Assembly: GCA_033549365.1 (NCBI GenBank)
Contig: JAWSUF010000001.1
Coordinates: forward strand, 310,001-374,000
DNA length: 64,000 nt
Direction of reading: 5' to 3'
DNA from: Acidobacteriota bacterium
Lineage (GTDB): Bacteria; Acidobacteriota; Aminicenantia; Aminicenantales; Saccharicenantaceae
Shown here: positions 56,608 to 64,000 of the stretch, piece after piece
How the letters are laid out: each line of letters begins with the position of its first letter
Position numbering within the stretch: the first letter of the stretch is position 1
Notes under the pieces: generated by a model
Told to the model about the DNA's origin: nothing
The model's database searches: none
The model's input: only the letters and a program-made list of their open reading frames with translations
Position numbers and translations under genes: made by a program

Positions 56608-59600
56608 CACGCATCTCCTTTGGCAGCCTGGGGAACCGCAATCCCCCATGGCAGGACGTCCTGCTTGCCGCTCTTCTCGAGCTCAAAACTGAGGCAGAGG
56701 CTCTGGAGCTCCCGGATCAAGACATTGACCGATTCCGGAAGTCCCGGCGTAAACTCCAGGTCTCCCTTGACGATGGCTTCGTAGATCTTGGCCCGGCCCT
56801 CGACGTCGTCCGACTTGACCGTCAGGACTTCCTGCAGGATGTGCGCCGCACCATAGGCTTCAAGCGCCCAGACTTCCATCTCTCCGAACCTCTGGCCCCC
56901 AAACTGGGCCTTGCCGCCGAGAGGCTGCTGGGTGATAAGCGAATAGGGTCCTGTGGAACGCGCATGGATCTTGTCGTCGACAAGATGATAGAGCTTCATC
57001 ATGTAAATGTAACCGACGGAAACTTCCTGGGCCAGAAGGTCGCCCGTCATTCCGTCGAAAAGCGGTGTTTTTCCCGATTCAGGCAAACCGGCCTTCTTGA
57101 GAAGGACCTTAATCTCATCCTCGCGGATGCCGTCGAAGACCGGTGTGGAAATCCACATGTTGAGTTTTCGGGCCGCCCAGCCGGCGTGGGTTTCAAGAAT
57201 CTGTCCGACATTCATGCGGGACGGCACGCCCAGCGGGTTCAAAATGATTTCCACCGGAGTTCCATCGGGAAGACGCGGCATGTCCTCTTCCGGAACGATG
57301 CGGGCGATGATGCCCTTGTTGCCGTGGCGGCCGGACACCTTGTCCCCGACGGACAGTTTCCTCTTCATGGCGATGAAAACCTTGATGGCCTGAATCACGC
57401 CGGGCGACAGCTCGTCGCCCTTCTTGAGGTTTTCGATTTTCTCCTTGAACACGGACCGCAGGGCTTCGCTTTGGCGTTTGACCTTCTTGTCGATATCGCG
57501 GATTTCCCGATCCCGTTCCTCGTCGGCGTTCAGCTTGAGTTTCAGGGCGTCCTCAATTCCGATTTCGTCCAGGACTTTCTCCGTGAGCTTGGCGCCTTTT
57601 TCCAGGGCCGTTTTTCCTGTTTTGTGGGCTTTCTCCAGAACCGCGCCCTTGAGCAGCGTCTTGATCTTTCTCCATTTTTCCTTTTCGAGGATGCTGATCT
57701 CATCCTCAAGATTCCGCTTCATTTTGGCCGTCTCGTCTTTTTCGATGAGCTTGGCCCGGGGGTTTTTCTCCGGCCCGCGGCGCGAAAAAATCCGGACGTC
57801 GATGATCGTTCCCTCAACGCCCGGAGAGCAGTAGAGGGAGGCATCTTTGACGTCCAGGGCCTTCTCGCCGAATATGGCCTTGAGCAGTTTTTCCTCGGGA
57901 GAAAGCTGCGTCTCGCCCTTGGGCGCCACCTTGCCGACGAGAATGTCTCCGGCCTTGACATGGGCGCCGATTCGGACGATGCCGTTCTCATCCAGGTTGC
58001 GCAGCAGGTTCTCGGGCACGTTGGGGATATCGTGGGTGATCTCTTCGGGACCGAGCTTGGTGTCCCGCGCTTCAATGGTCTCCTCGATGATGTGCAGGGA
58101 TGTGAAGACGTCTTCCTTGATGAGCTTCTCGCTGACCACAATGGCGTCTTCGAAGTTATACCCGCGCCAGGGCATGAAGGCGCACAGGATATTGCGGCCC
58201 AGGGCCATTTCCCCCTTGTCCGTGCAGAGGCTGTCGGCCAGAACCTGACCCCGGATGACGCGTTCATTCTTGTGGACGATGGGGCGATGGTTGACCGTCG
58301 TATTCTGGTTGGTGCGGAGGAACTTGGTCAGAGGATAGAGGTCGGTCCCGACATCGTGTGTCCGCCCGCCCTGCTTGTCGTCGGTGCGGACGATGATGCG
58401 TTCGGCATCGACGAACTCAACGATGCCCGGACGCTCGCAGACGATGACGTCTCCCGAGCCCTTGGCCACGACATGTTCGAGTCCCGTCCCGACAAGGGGC
58501 GCTTCCGGACGAAGCAGCGGAACGGCTTGGCGCTGCATGTTGGATCCCATGAGGGCCCGGTTGGCGTCGTCGTTTTCCAGGAACGGGATGAGAGCCGCCG
58601 AGAGCGATACCAGCTGTTTCGGAGAAACATCCATATACTGAATCTGGTCGCGGGGAATGAGCCTGAAATTTCCCTTTTCCCGGGCGCTGACAAGCTCGTT
58701 GACGAAACGCCCCCGGGCATCCAGTTCGGCGTTGGCCTGGGCGATATTGTATTTCTCTTCCTCCCAGGCGGTGAGATAAAAGACGTGAGGTTCAAACACG
58801 GGCAACGATTTGCCCTTCTGGGCCTTGAGGGCCTCGCAGGTTTTCTCCATCTCCTTCTTTTCGATTTCCTGCCCGACCTTGAAATCGCTGCTTCCGGGAT
58901 GAATCACCCTGACATAGTCGATGACCCGGCCGTCCCGGACCTTGCGGTAGGGCGTTTCGATGAATCCGTAACTGTTGACCCGGGCGAAACAACTCAAGGA
59001 TGAAATCAATCCGATATTCGGTCCTTCCGGACTCTCGACCGGACAGATGCGTCCGTAATGGGAAGCCTGAATGTCCCTGACTTCAAACCCGGCCCTCTCC
59101 CGGCTCAAACCTCCGGGGCCGAGCGCACTCAGGCGCCGCTTGTGGGTGATTTCGGCCAAACTGTTGATCTGGTCCATGAACTGTGACAGCTGGGAGCTTC
59201 CGAAAAACTCCTTGAGAGCCGCGATCACGGGTTTGGAATTGATGAGATCCTGGGGCATGGCGGCGGCCAGGTCGGCCGTGATGGTCATCTTTTCCTTGAT
59301 TGTCCGCTCCATGCGGGTCAGACCGATGCGGAAGGCGTTCTCGACAAGTTCGCCGACCGAACGCACCCGCCGGTTGCCCAAGTGGTCGATATCGTCCTCC
59401 ATGCCTTCGCCGAGCCGCATGCGAAGGAGATAACGGAGAACTTCGACGTAGTCCAGGGGAGACAGCGTTTTCTCCTCCATGGGCGTGTTCAAGTCGAGCT
59501 TAATGTTGAATTTCAGACGCCCGATCCGGGAGAAATTGTATTTCTGGGGATTGAAGAACAGATTGCGGAACAGATTGTGGGCACTATCCATGGTGTGGGG

Positions 59601-60893
59601 CTCCCCGGGACGCAGCTTCCGGTAGATCTCTCCCAGGGCTTGATTGGTGTCTTTCCGCAGGTCCTTTTTCAGGGTGTTGACGAGGATCGTTCCGGCCGGA
59701 TCAGATTCGGGAAAGAAGACCTCGAAGGGCTCGTTGCGCCCGGCCACCAGTTCCCACTGGATGTCGGTGATTTCTTCGTTGACCTTGATTTTTCCCTTGA
59801 CGCCGGTGAGAGCCATCGCGCCTTCAAGCTCTTTTTTGTAGACCGGGATCCGGGCGATCCCTTTGGCCTGAAGGGTCTGCAGGGTTTCCGCCGTGATTTT
59901 CTTCTTTGCGGGGGCCAGCACGGTTTTGCTCTTGGCATCCAGGACATCCGTATCCGGAGACAAGCGGCCGACAAGATTTTCGGAAACGTCCCAGAACAGG
60001 CTTCCGTTTTCAGGAACGATGGTGTGGACCTTATGAAAGAGTCTCAGGATGTCTTCGTCCGAGCCGAATCCCAGAGCCCGCAGAAACACGGAGGCCAGGA
60101 ACTTCTTTTTTCTGTCCAGCCGCACCCAGAGGAGGTTCTTGGTGTCGAATTCGAATTCGACCCAGGCGCCGCGGTACGGGATGATTTTTCCGATATAATA
60201 TCCCTTGGTTTCGCTCTGGCGGAAGAAAACGCCCGGAGATCTCTGGAGCTGGCTGACGATGACGCGCTCGATGCCGTTGAAGATGAAGGTGCCCTTGTCC
60301 GTCATCAGAGGCAGATCGCCGAAATAGACTTCCTGCTGCTTGATGTGCTTCAATCTTTTCGTTTTCGTGGCGGCGTCCTTTTCCCAGGACACCAGTTGAA
60401 CCTTGAGCTTCAAGGGTACCGCATAGGTATAGCTCTTGTGGATGCACTCATTGGGCGTGTACTTGAGTTTGAGTCCGACGCGGTCACCGCAGTGTTCGCA
60501 GGCGGGGGTTTCGATCTTTCGGGTCGCGCTGCAATACGGGCAGATTTCCTTGGAGGTCAAATCGATGTCGGCCGGAAGGAGGGTTCCGCAGGCCTGGCAG
60601 CGGTTGCGGGCGTTCTCGACGCCCTTGAGCCGTCCGCACTTGCATTCCCAATTGCCGATGGAATAACTGAGGAATTCGAGTTCGGTGGTTTCCTTGAAAT
60701 CCGAGATGGGGAAAACGTCCTTGAAGGCGGCCTGAAGGCCGGTGTCCTTCCTTTCTTCAGGAAGGGCTTCCATCTGCAGAAGTTCCCCGTAGGATTGTTT
60801 CTGGATTTCCAGGAGATCCGGCATGTCGAAAGACGTCCGGATTTTTCCGAAATCTTCCCGAGTGCGATACGAGTTGGTTGTTTCGTTAGCCAT
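56607..60893 (-). CDS. rpoB: RNA polymerase beta subunit, with cysteine-rich insertion
   Basis: 1428 residues. Core regions are standard (SQLHRSPGVFF-like [41 protein letters not shown]). Two lineage features stand out. Residues about 82-145 are an insertion with eight Cys (84, 86, 99, 102, 118, 121, 132, 135) between SYSIGNW and KYTPNEC, joining the flanks exactly where E. coli has none; the spacing suggests two zinc sites. Around residues 940-1020 lies a Lys/Glu-rich helical insertion like the SI2 region of Proteobacteria. In the rifampicin pocket, DQINSL replaces DQNNPL. Starts 74 bp after rplL. Confidence 0.98.
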   Translation of the reverse strand: MANETTNSYRTREDFGKIRTSFDMPDLLEIQKQSYGELLQMEALPEERKDTGLQAAFKDVFPISDFKETTELEFLSYSIGNWECKCGRLKGVENARNRCQACGTLLPADIDLTSKEICPYCSATRKIETPACEHCGDRVGLKLKYTPNECIHKSYTYAVPLKLKVQLVSWEKDAATKTKRLKHIKQQEVYFGDLPLMTDKGTFIFNGIERVIVSQLQRSPGVFFRQSETKGYYIGKIIPYRGAWVEFEFDTKNLLWVRLDRKKKFLASVFLRALGFGSDEDILRLFHKVHTIVPENGSLFWDVSENLVGRLSPDTDVLDAKSKTVLAPAKKKITAETLQTLQAKGIARIPVYKKELEGAMALTGVKGKIKVNEEITDIQWELVAGRNEPFEVFFPESDPAGTILVNTLKKDLRKDTNQALGEIYRKLRPGEPHTMDSAHNLFRNLFFNPQKYNFSRIGRLKFNIKLDLNTPMEEKTLSPLDYVEVLRYLLRMRLGEGMEDDIDHLGNRRVRSVGELVENAFRIGLTRMERTIKEKMTITADLAAAMPQDLINSKPVIAALKEFFGSSQLSQFMDQINSLAEITHKRRLSALGPGGLSRERAGFEVRDIQASHYGRICPVESPEGPNIGLISSLSCFARVNSYGFIETPYRKVRDGRVIDYVRVIHPGSSDFKVGQEIEKKEMEKTCEALKAQKGKSLPVFEPHVFYLTAWEEEKYNIAQANAELDARGRFVNELVSAREKGNFRLIPRDQIQYMDVSPKQLVSLSAALIPFLENDDANRALMGSNMQRQAVPLLRPEAPLVGTGLEHVVAKGSGDVIVCERPGIVEFVDAERIIVRTDDKQGGRTHDVGTDLYPLTKFLRTNQNTTVNHRPIVHKNERVIRGQVLADSLCTDKGEMALGRNILCAFMPWRGYNFEDAIVVSEKLIKEDVFTSLHIIEETIEARDTKLGPEEITHDIPNVPENLLRNLDENGIVRIGAHVKAGDILVGKVAPKGETQLSPEEKLLKAIFGEKALDVKDASLYCSPGVEGTIIDVRIFSRRGPEKNPRAKLIEKDETAKMKRNLEDEISILEKEKWRKIKTLLKGAVLEKAHKTGKTALEKGAKLTEKVLDEIGIEDALKLKLNADEERDREIRDIDKKVKRQSEALRSVFKEKIENLKKGDELSPGVIQAIKVFIAMKRKLSVGDKVSGRHGNKGIIARIVPEEDMPRLPDGTPVEIILNPLGVPSRMNVGQILETHAGWAARKLNMWISTPVFDGIREDEIKVLLKKAGLPESGKTPLFDGMTGDLLAQEVSVGYIYMMKLYHLVDDKIHARSTGPYSLITQQPLGGKAQFGGQRFGEMEVWALEAYGAAHILQEVLTVKSDDVEGRAKIYEAIVKGDLEFTPGLPESVNVLIRELQSLCLSFELEKSGKQDVLPWGIAVPQAAKGDA

Positions 60894-60938
60894 TGGCCCT
60901 CACAAACAATACAAAGACTTCCGCCTCCGACGCCCGCT

Positions 60939-60959
60939 TCCGGACTGGAAAGCTCCGGA
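60939..60959 (-). other. small hairpin between rplL and rpoB
   Basis: A 6-bp TCCGGA stem repeated across a 9-nt loop in the 74-bp gap. In E. coli this gap holds an RNase III site and attenuator; this structure is much smaller and may have no role. Confidence 0.3.
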
Positions 60960-60967
60960 CCGCCGGC

Positions 60968-61366
60968 TTACTGCAATTCAACAATGGCGCCGACTTCGGC
61001 AAACTTGGCTTTGATGGCTTCCGCGTCTTCCTTGTTCAAGCCCTCTTTCAGCGGTTTGGGCGCGTTGTCGACCAGTTCCTTTGCTTCCTTCAAACCGAGG
61101 CTGGTGATTTCGCGGACGACCTTGATGACGTTGATCTTCTTGTCTCCGACGTCTTTCAGCACCGCGGTGAACTCGGTCGGTTCTTCGGCGGCCTTGGCTT
61201 CCGCCTGGACGGCGGCGCCGGCGGCCATCACAGGGACCGCGGCCGCGGCGCTGACACCGTATCTCGTTTCGAACTCTTTGACATAGTCGGCCAGCTCGAG
61301 GATGGTCAGGCTGTCCAGGTGCGAAAAAAATTGCTCCTTGGTGAGCTTTGCGGCTTCTTTTTCCAT
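60968..61366 (-). CDS. rplL: 50S ribosomal protein L7/L12
   Basis: 132 residues: N-terminal dimer domain ([20 protein letters not shown]), Ala-rich hinge (about 40-65) and C-terminal domain ([34 protein letters not shown]). It forms the stalk that recruits translation GTPases such as EF-Tu and EF-G. 60 bp after rplJ. Confidence 0.98.
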   Translation of the reverse strand: MEKEAAKLTKEQFFSHLDSLTILELADYVKEFETRYGVSAAAAVPVMAAGAAVQAEAKAAEEPTEFTAVLKDVGDKKINVIKVVREITSLGLKEAKELVDNAPKPLKEGLNKEDAEAIKAKFAEVGAIVELQ

Positions 61367-61426
61367 CTCCGTAATCTCCTTTGATTAATCCTTGAATTAA
61401 GCCTTGGTTTATCCTGTTTTCCAACC

Positions 61427-61939
61427 TTATTTCTTGGTTTCGAGCTGTTTCAAAACCAGACCCAGATTGGATATGGGGGCTTGCAATGTTCGAAGAAGCT
61501 TCGTCAGCGGGGCGGCCATCAATCCGGCAAACCGACCCAGAAGATCTTCGCGGGATTGGATGCCGACGATTTCATCAAACCGTTCCGGCGCCAGATACCG
61601 TCCCTCGATAAGACCGGCCTTGACGGACAACACCTTGCCGCCGGCCGAAAAATCCCTGATCGCCCGGCCCAGAGCCAGAGGATTGTCCGTGCTGTAAGCC
61701 AGGGCCGTCGGATTGCGGAAGTGGGGCTTAAGTTCTTCGGGACACCCATCCTGAAGAGCCCTCAGAGCCAGCCTGTTCTTGATGACCCGGACGGCCCCGG
61801 AATGGGCGCGCAGAAGCTTTCTCAACTCGACGGACTGGGCCACGGGCATCCGCTTGTAGTCCACGAGATAACAGGATGCCTGTTCCGTCAGGATCTTCTT
61901 CAGTTCATCGACAATCTGTTCTTTCTGTTGCTTCTTCAC
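61427..61939 (-). CDS. rplJ: 50S ribosomal protein L10
   Basis: 170 residues; YLVDYKRMPVAQSVELRKLLR and VRVIKNRLALRAL match L10, with a C-terminal helix that holds L7/L12 dimers. The gap to rplA is only 11 bp, so the leader that regulates rplJ in many bacteria has no room here. Confidence 0.97.
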   Translation of the reverse strand: MKKQQKEQIVDELKKILTEQASCYLVDYKRMPVAQSVELRKLLRAHSGAVRVIKNRLALRALQDGCPEELKPHFRNPTALAYSTDNPLALGRAIRDFSAGGKVLSVKAGLIEGRYLAPERFDEIVGIQSREDLLGRFAGLMAAPLTKLLRTLQAPISNLGLVLKQLETKK

Positions 61940-61950
61940 TAACGATTCTC

Positions 61951-62649
61951 CTATTTCTCGACGGCGTCTTCGGCAATTTTAAATGAGGGCCCCATCGACG
62001 AGGACAGAAACATGCTCCGCACGTATTTTCCCTTGGCGGCCGCCGGGCGGGCCTGGATGACGGCCTGCAGGAAGGTCTGGACGTTCTCAATCAGCCTGTC
62101 CTCGGCGAAAGACACCTTTCCCACCGCTCCGTGGACAATGCTGGTCTTATCGACGCGGAATTCCACGCGCCCGGCCTTGGTTTCTTCGACGGCCTTGCGC
62201 ACATCGAAGGTCACGGTCCCGGACTTGGGATTCGGCATGAGTCCCTTGGTACCCAGAATGCGCCCGAGCTTGCCGACCCCGCGCATGACATCGGGAGTGG
62301 CGATGACGATGTCGAAATCGATCCAACCGCCGGCGATTTTCTCGATGATGTCGTCCCCGCCCGCGTAGTCGGCTCCGGCTTCTTCGGCTTCCTTGACCTT
62401 CTCTCCCGAAGCGATGACACAGATCTTCTTGGTTTTGCCCGTGCCGTGGGGCAAAACGACCGTTCCCCGGACCATCTGATCCGAGTACTTGGGATTGACG
62501 CCGAGGCGCATGGCCACATCCACCGATTCATCGAACTTGACAAAACTGGCCGTCTTGAGAAGCCGGACGGCCTCTTCCAGCGAATAGCTTGTTTTTTCGC
62601 TGTCCCGGCTTTCAACCGCTTTGATGTACTTCTTGCCTCGCTTACTCAC
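61951..62649 (-). CDS. rplA: 50S ribosomal protein L1
   Basis: 232 residues; [25 protein letters not shown], the RNA-binding [10 protein letters not shown] loop and [14 protein letters not shown] are standard. L1 stalk protein and usual autoregulator of the L11-L1 unit. Overlaps rplK by 8 bp. Confidence 0.98.
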   Translation of the reverse strand: MSKRGKKYIKAVESRDSEKTSYSLEEAVRLLKTASFVKFDESVDVAMRLGVNPKYSDQMVRGTVVLPHGTGKTKKICVIASGEKVKEAEEAGADYAGGDDIIEKIAGGWIDFDIVIATPDVMRGVGKLGRILGTKGLMPNPKSGTVTFDVRKAVEETKAGRVEFRVDKTSIVHGAVGKVSFAEDRLIENVQTFLQAVIQARPAAAKGKYVRSMFLSSSMGPSFKIAEDAVEK

Positions 62650-63073
62650 TGACGATCTCCAATCCCATGTTTCTGGCCGTCCCTTCGATGATCCGACGGG
62701 CGGCGTCGATGTCGTAGGCGTTCAGGTCCGGAAGCTTGATCCGGGCGATCTCCTCGACCTGCTTGCGGGTCACGCGCCCGACCTTCTCCTTGTTCGGAAG
62801 ACCCGATCCTTTGGCGATGCCGGCCGCCTTCTTGAGAAGGTAGGAGGCCGGAGGCGTTTTGACGACAAACGTGAACCGCTTGTCCTTGTAAACCGTGATC
62901 AGGACAGGGGCGACCGTTCCCTCCTCCATTTTTCCGGTTCTGTCGTTGAACTCGCGGACGAACTGCATGATGTTCACACCGTGCTGGCCGAGCGCCGGAC
63001 CGACGGGCGGCGCCGGACTGGCCTGGCCGGCGACGATCTCAAGCTTGATCAGGGCGACGACTTCCTTGGACAT
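62642..63073 (-). CDS. rplK: 50S ribosomal protein L11
   Basis: 143 residues; the Pro-rich [20 protein letters not shown]-terminus and the C-terminal [12 protein letters not shown] are standard. With 23S helices 43/44 it forms the factor-binding GTPase centre. 10 bp after nusG. Confidence 0.98.
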   Translation of the reverse strand: MSKEVVALIKLEIVAGQASPAPPVGPALGQHGVNIMQFVREFNDRTGKMEEGTVAPVLITVYKDKRFTFVVKTPPASYLLKKAAGIAKGSGLPNKEKVGRVTRKQVEEIARIKLPDLNAYDIDAARRIIEGTARNMGLEIVSE

Positions 63074-63083
63074 CTGTGTCTCC

Positions 63084-63614
63084 TTAGAGTTTTTCCACCT
63101 GCAGAAATTCCAGCTCTACGGGGGTGGATCGACCGAAGATCGTCACCATGACTCTCATGGTGCTTCGCTCCGGATTGACTTCCTCGACGATCCCGTTGAA
63201 ATTGAAAAACGGCCCGTCGATGATGCGGACCGCTTCGCCTTTTTCGAAAGAATGCTTGGGCTTGGGTTTCTCCGAAGTCGTCTCCATATGTTCGACGATC
63301 TGACTGACTTCGGTTTTGCTCAGAGGGGACGGCTTCCGGCCCGAACCGACGAATCCCGTCACCTTGGGCGTCTGGCGAACCATCAGCCAGCTCTCGTCCG
63401 TCATATCCATTTCCACAAGGATGTAGCCCGGGTAAGACCGCTTGGTTGAAACAACCTTTTTTCCCGCCCGGATCTCGATGACATCCTCGGTCGGAATGAT
63501 GATCTGTCCGATCTGATCCGGGATGCCGAACTCGATGGCCCTTTGGCGGATCGACTCGGCCACGAATTTTTCGAAACCGGAATAGGTATGAACGACATAC
63601 CAGTTTTTTTCCAT
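63084..63614 (-). CDS. nusG: transcription termination/antitermination factor NusG
   Basis: 176 residues: NGN domain ([18 protein letters not shown]) and a C-terminal KOW ([22 protein letters not shown]). It binds RNA polymerase and links it to Rho or to S10 on the ribosome. 18 bp after secE. Confidence 0.98.
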   Translation of the reverse strand: MEKNWYVVHTYSGFEKFVAESIRQRAIEFGIPDQIGQIIIPTEDVIEIRAGKKVVSTKRSYPGYILVEMDMTDESWLMVRQTPKVTGFVGSGRKPSPLSKTEVSQIVEHMETTSEKPKPKHSFEKGEAVRIIDGPFFNFNGIVEEVNPERSTMRVMVTIFGRSTPVELEFLQVEKL

Positions 63615-63632
63615 AGCTGAATTCCTGTCCGT

Positions 63633-63845
63633 TTATCCGAATAAGTCTTTGATGTGGGTAATCACCCAGGAGAAAATCACATCCATGAAGAAGAGGTAAA
63701 AGCCGAAAAAGACGGTGGCGATAATGACCACGATCGTCGTGCTCGTGACCTCTGCGCGGGACGGCCATGTGACCTTCTTGAGCTCGGCTTTCACATCCCT
63801 GAGGAAGCTCAGGAACCTTTTGTACCAGATTTTTTTTTCACTCAT
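63633..63845 (-). CDS. secE: protein translocase subunit SecE
   Basis: 70 residues from the ATG at 63845, the short single-helix form: an amphipathic helix with DVKAELKKVTWPSRAEV, then one membrane segment (about 38-60). It clamps SecY. Between tRNA-Trp and nusG, the standard order. Confidence 0.96.
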   Translation of the reverse strand: MSEKKIWYKRFLSFLRDVKAELKKVTWPSRAEVTSTTIVVIIATVFFGFYLFFMDVIFSWVITHIKDLFG

Positions 63846-63908
63846 TTCAGGAGTCCTTCCGTCCCGACACCGGCGGCCCGGCCTCCGGGGATCTTCAGGG
63901 AAGGGAAT

Positions 63909-63984
<76 letters not shown>

Positions 63985-64000
63985 GTCGTCTCTGTCCTTC

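Noticed and set aside
52396-59003. Three plus-strand frames of 600-800 codons antisense to rpoC and rpoB
   Set aside because: Shadows of the polymerase genes, with no start signals or domains.
61940-61950. L10 leader attenuator before rplJ
   Set aside because: Only 11 bp separate rplA and rplJ, too little for the known structure.

Overview
The window is a GC-rich bacterial chromosome segment, almost fully coding, with no rRNA genes, insertion sequences, prophage or CRISPR array. Signal peptides, lipoboxes, predicted outer-membrane beta-barrels and a LysM lytic transglycosylase point to a diderm. The RNA polymerase beta subunit has an eight-cysteine insertion in its N-terminal lobe, which I associate (from memory, unchecked) with the Acidobacteriota/Aminicenantes area of the tree. 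I place the organism there only tentatively.

Bases 1-31.9 kb are mixed short operons on both strands. In order: a truncated PLP aminotransferase; four small secreted proteins (a thioredoxin-like protein, a barrel and two tandem CARDB-like proteins); a DUF2892-copA copper operon; the recombination/tRNA cluster yebC-ruvC-ruvA-ruvB-queA; a beta-lactamase-fold hydrolase with TPRs, convergent with queA; an M28 peptidase plus barrel; a guanine-deaminase-like enzyme; a stand-alone TrpB2-type tryptophan synthase beta chain; a mtnP-pfkB-tnaA operon; a sir2-larC-folE-tRNA-binding operon; a Sua5/YrdC protein; a barrel; a secreted WHy/LEA-like protein; and a papain-like lipoprotein peptidase-cca-galE-mltD run.

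From 63.98 kb down to 31.9 kb everything is on the minus strand and almost without gaps: tRNA-Trp, secE, nusG, rplK, rplA, rplJ, rplL, rpoB, rpoC, rpsL, rpsG, fusA, tuf, the S10 and spc operons, secY, adk, map, infA, rpmJ, rpsM, rpsK, rpsD, rpoA, rplQ. A cystathionine-synthase-like gene is appended after rplQ. A consensus promoter lies before rpsL, so str, S10, spc and alpha may be transcribed as one unit of about 20 kb.

The most interesting element is the leader of the stand-alone trpB gene. A consensus promoter is followed after 7 nt by an AUG that opens a 31-codon reading frame with Trp-Leu-Trp-Trp near its end. Its stop codon abuts an 8-nt perfect complement of the trpB ribosome-binding region, with alternative hairpins around it. 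This looks like a leaderless trpL-type attenuator, possibly acting on translation. Other points of note are an EF-Tu with a remodelled switch I, the RpoB cysteine-rich insertion, several promoters placed so that transcripts would be leaderless, and a tryptophanase close to the Trp-regulated synthase.

No stretch over 300 bases lacks a gene. The longest gaps are 15728-15937 (trp leader) and 24597-24799 (two divergent promoters).
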